From the NCBI GenBank assembly GCA_947623585.1, contig CANQHA010000001.1, forward strand, positions 186,001-250,000: 64,000 nt of DNA. Direction: 5' to 3'. The notes under the pieces are model-generated. The model was not told the origin of the DNA and did no database searches. It saw nothing but the letters and a program-made list of their open reading frames with translations. The stretch is from an uncultured Clostridia bacterium (GTDB lineage Bacteria; Bacillota; Clostridia; Oscillospirales; Ruminococcaceae). Position 1 is the stretch's first letter. The number at the start of each line of letters is the position of its first letter. Below, piece after piece: positions 63,799 to 64,000 of this stretch. The translations under genes and the position numbers were made by a program.

Positions 63799-64000
63799 TC
63801 AGCAGCCGAAGGCTATGCGCTCTTCGGTTTTTTTGTCGAAGAGAAAGACCTTGTTCGGCTTGAGGGAAAATCTCACCGTCTTTGAGGAGAGATCGACCTT
63901 GTTTTCGGCGCTGATTATCGAGCGGACCGTCGGGTTGACGGAATTTTCGTTCGAGGAGACAACGCTGATGTCCCGCCCCATAACCTCAAGCCCGCCGAAC
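63799..64000 (-). CDS. Sugar ABC transporter ATP-binding protein (MsmX/UgpC type), 5' end outside window
   Basis: Only the last 66 codons are visible, entering the window at FGGLEVMGRDISVV. The segment is the regulatory C-terminal beta-domain of CUT1 ATPases (EVMGRDISVVSS, the VRSIIS strand, VRFSLKPNKVFLFDKKTEERI). Walker motifs lie beyond the window edge. It is the upstream neighbour of the two permeases by 12 bp, so it is a dedicated ATPase rather than a shared one. Identity rests on this domain and the context. Confidence 0.8.
   Translation of the reverse strand, partial: FGGLEVMGRDISVVSSNENSVNPTVRSIISAENKVDLSSKTVRFSLKPNKVFLFDKKTEERIAFGC

Overview
The window is a dense bacterial chromosome segment with moderately high GC. 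Strong AGGAGG-type ribosome sites, sigma-A promoters with 17-bp spacers, a type III glutamine synthetase, an oligoendopeptidase F, a meso-diaminopimelate pathway and an ANTAR-controlled nitrogen operon point to an anaerobic Clostridia-type Firmicute, probably of the Oscillospiraceae/Ruminococcaceae sphere. That taxonomy is an inference from gene content. No tRNA, rRNA, CRISPR array, prophage or transposase gene was seen.

Layout. 1-8.6 kb (minus strand): frr (cut by the window edge), a UMP kinase carrying an N-terminal tandem helix-turn-helix, der-plsY-gpsA, DUF177-rpmF, a small P-loop protein, pgi, and a DacF-like carboxypeptidase homologue that has lost all three catalytic motifs. 8.6-14.2 kb (minus): two ABC exporters with unusual N-terminal zinc-ribbon extensions flanking a DUF1854 protein, behind a promoter and a leader terminator. 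14.3-17.8 kb (plus): Lrp-type regulator, aminotransferase, ispE, radical SAM protein. 17.8-26.9 kb (minus): argGHF, then carA and a CarB-DapF fusion. 27-34.6 kb (minus): a near-complete aromatic operon (chorismate mutase-AroB fusion, aroC, AroE-AroK fusion, aroQ, aroA, tyrA, DAHP synthase), preceded by a tyrosine-rich leader peptide and a terminator. 34.7-43.4 kb (minus): a split glutamate synthase, a glutamine synthetase homologue with degenerate active-site positions, an ANTAR regulator and pyrG, behind a leader terminator. 43.5-49.3 kb (plus): type III glutamine synthetase, an Amt-PII fusion and asparagine synthetase. 49.6-53.5 kb (minus): DUF4867, dapB, dapA, asd. 53.5-59.6 kb: queA, two XRE-type regulators, pepF and an unrecognised protein. 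59.6-64 kb (minus): a lipoprotein and a sugar ABC importer cut by the window edge.

The theme is glutamine-centred biosynthesis. Ammonium uptake and sensing, glutamine and glutamate synthesis and the glutamine consumers (carA, pyrG, asnB) lie close to arginine, aromatic and lysine/diaminopimelate synthesis. Several genes are fusions, and three operons have an intrinsic terminator between promoter and first gene, so regulation by premature termination looks common here. The most notable observations are the Tyr leader-peptide attenuator, the HTH2-UMP kinase, the CarB-DapF fusion, the degenerate glutamine synthetase and carboxypeptidase homologues, the attenuated ABC/DUF1854 cassette, and a four-way-junction palindrome inside the aromatic operon.
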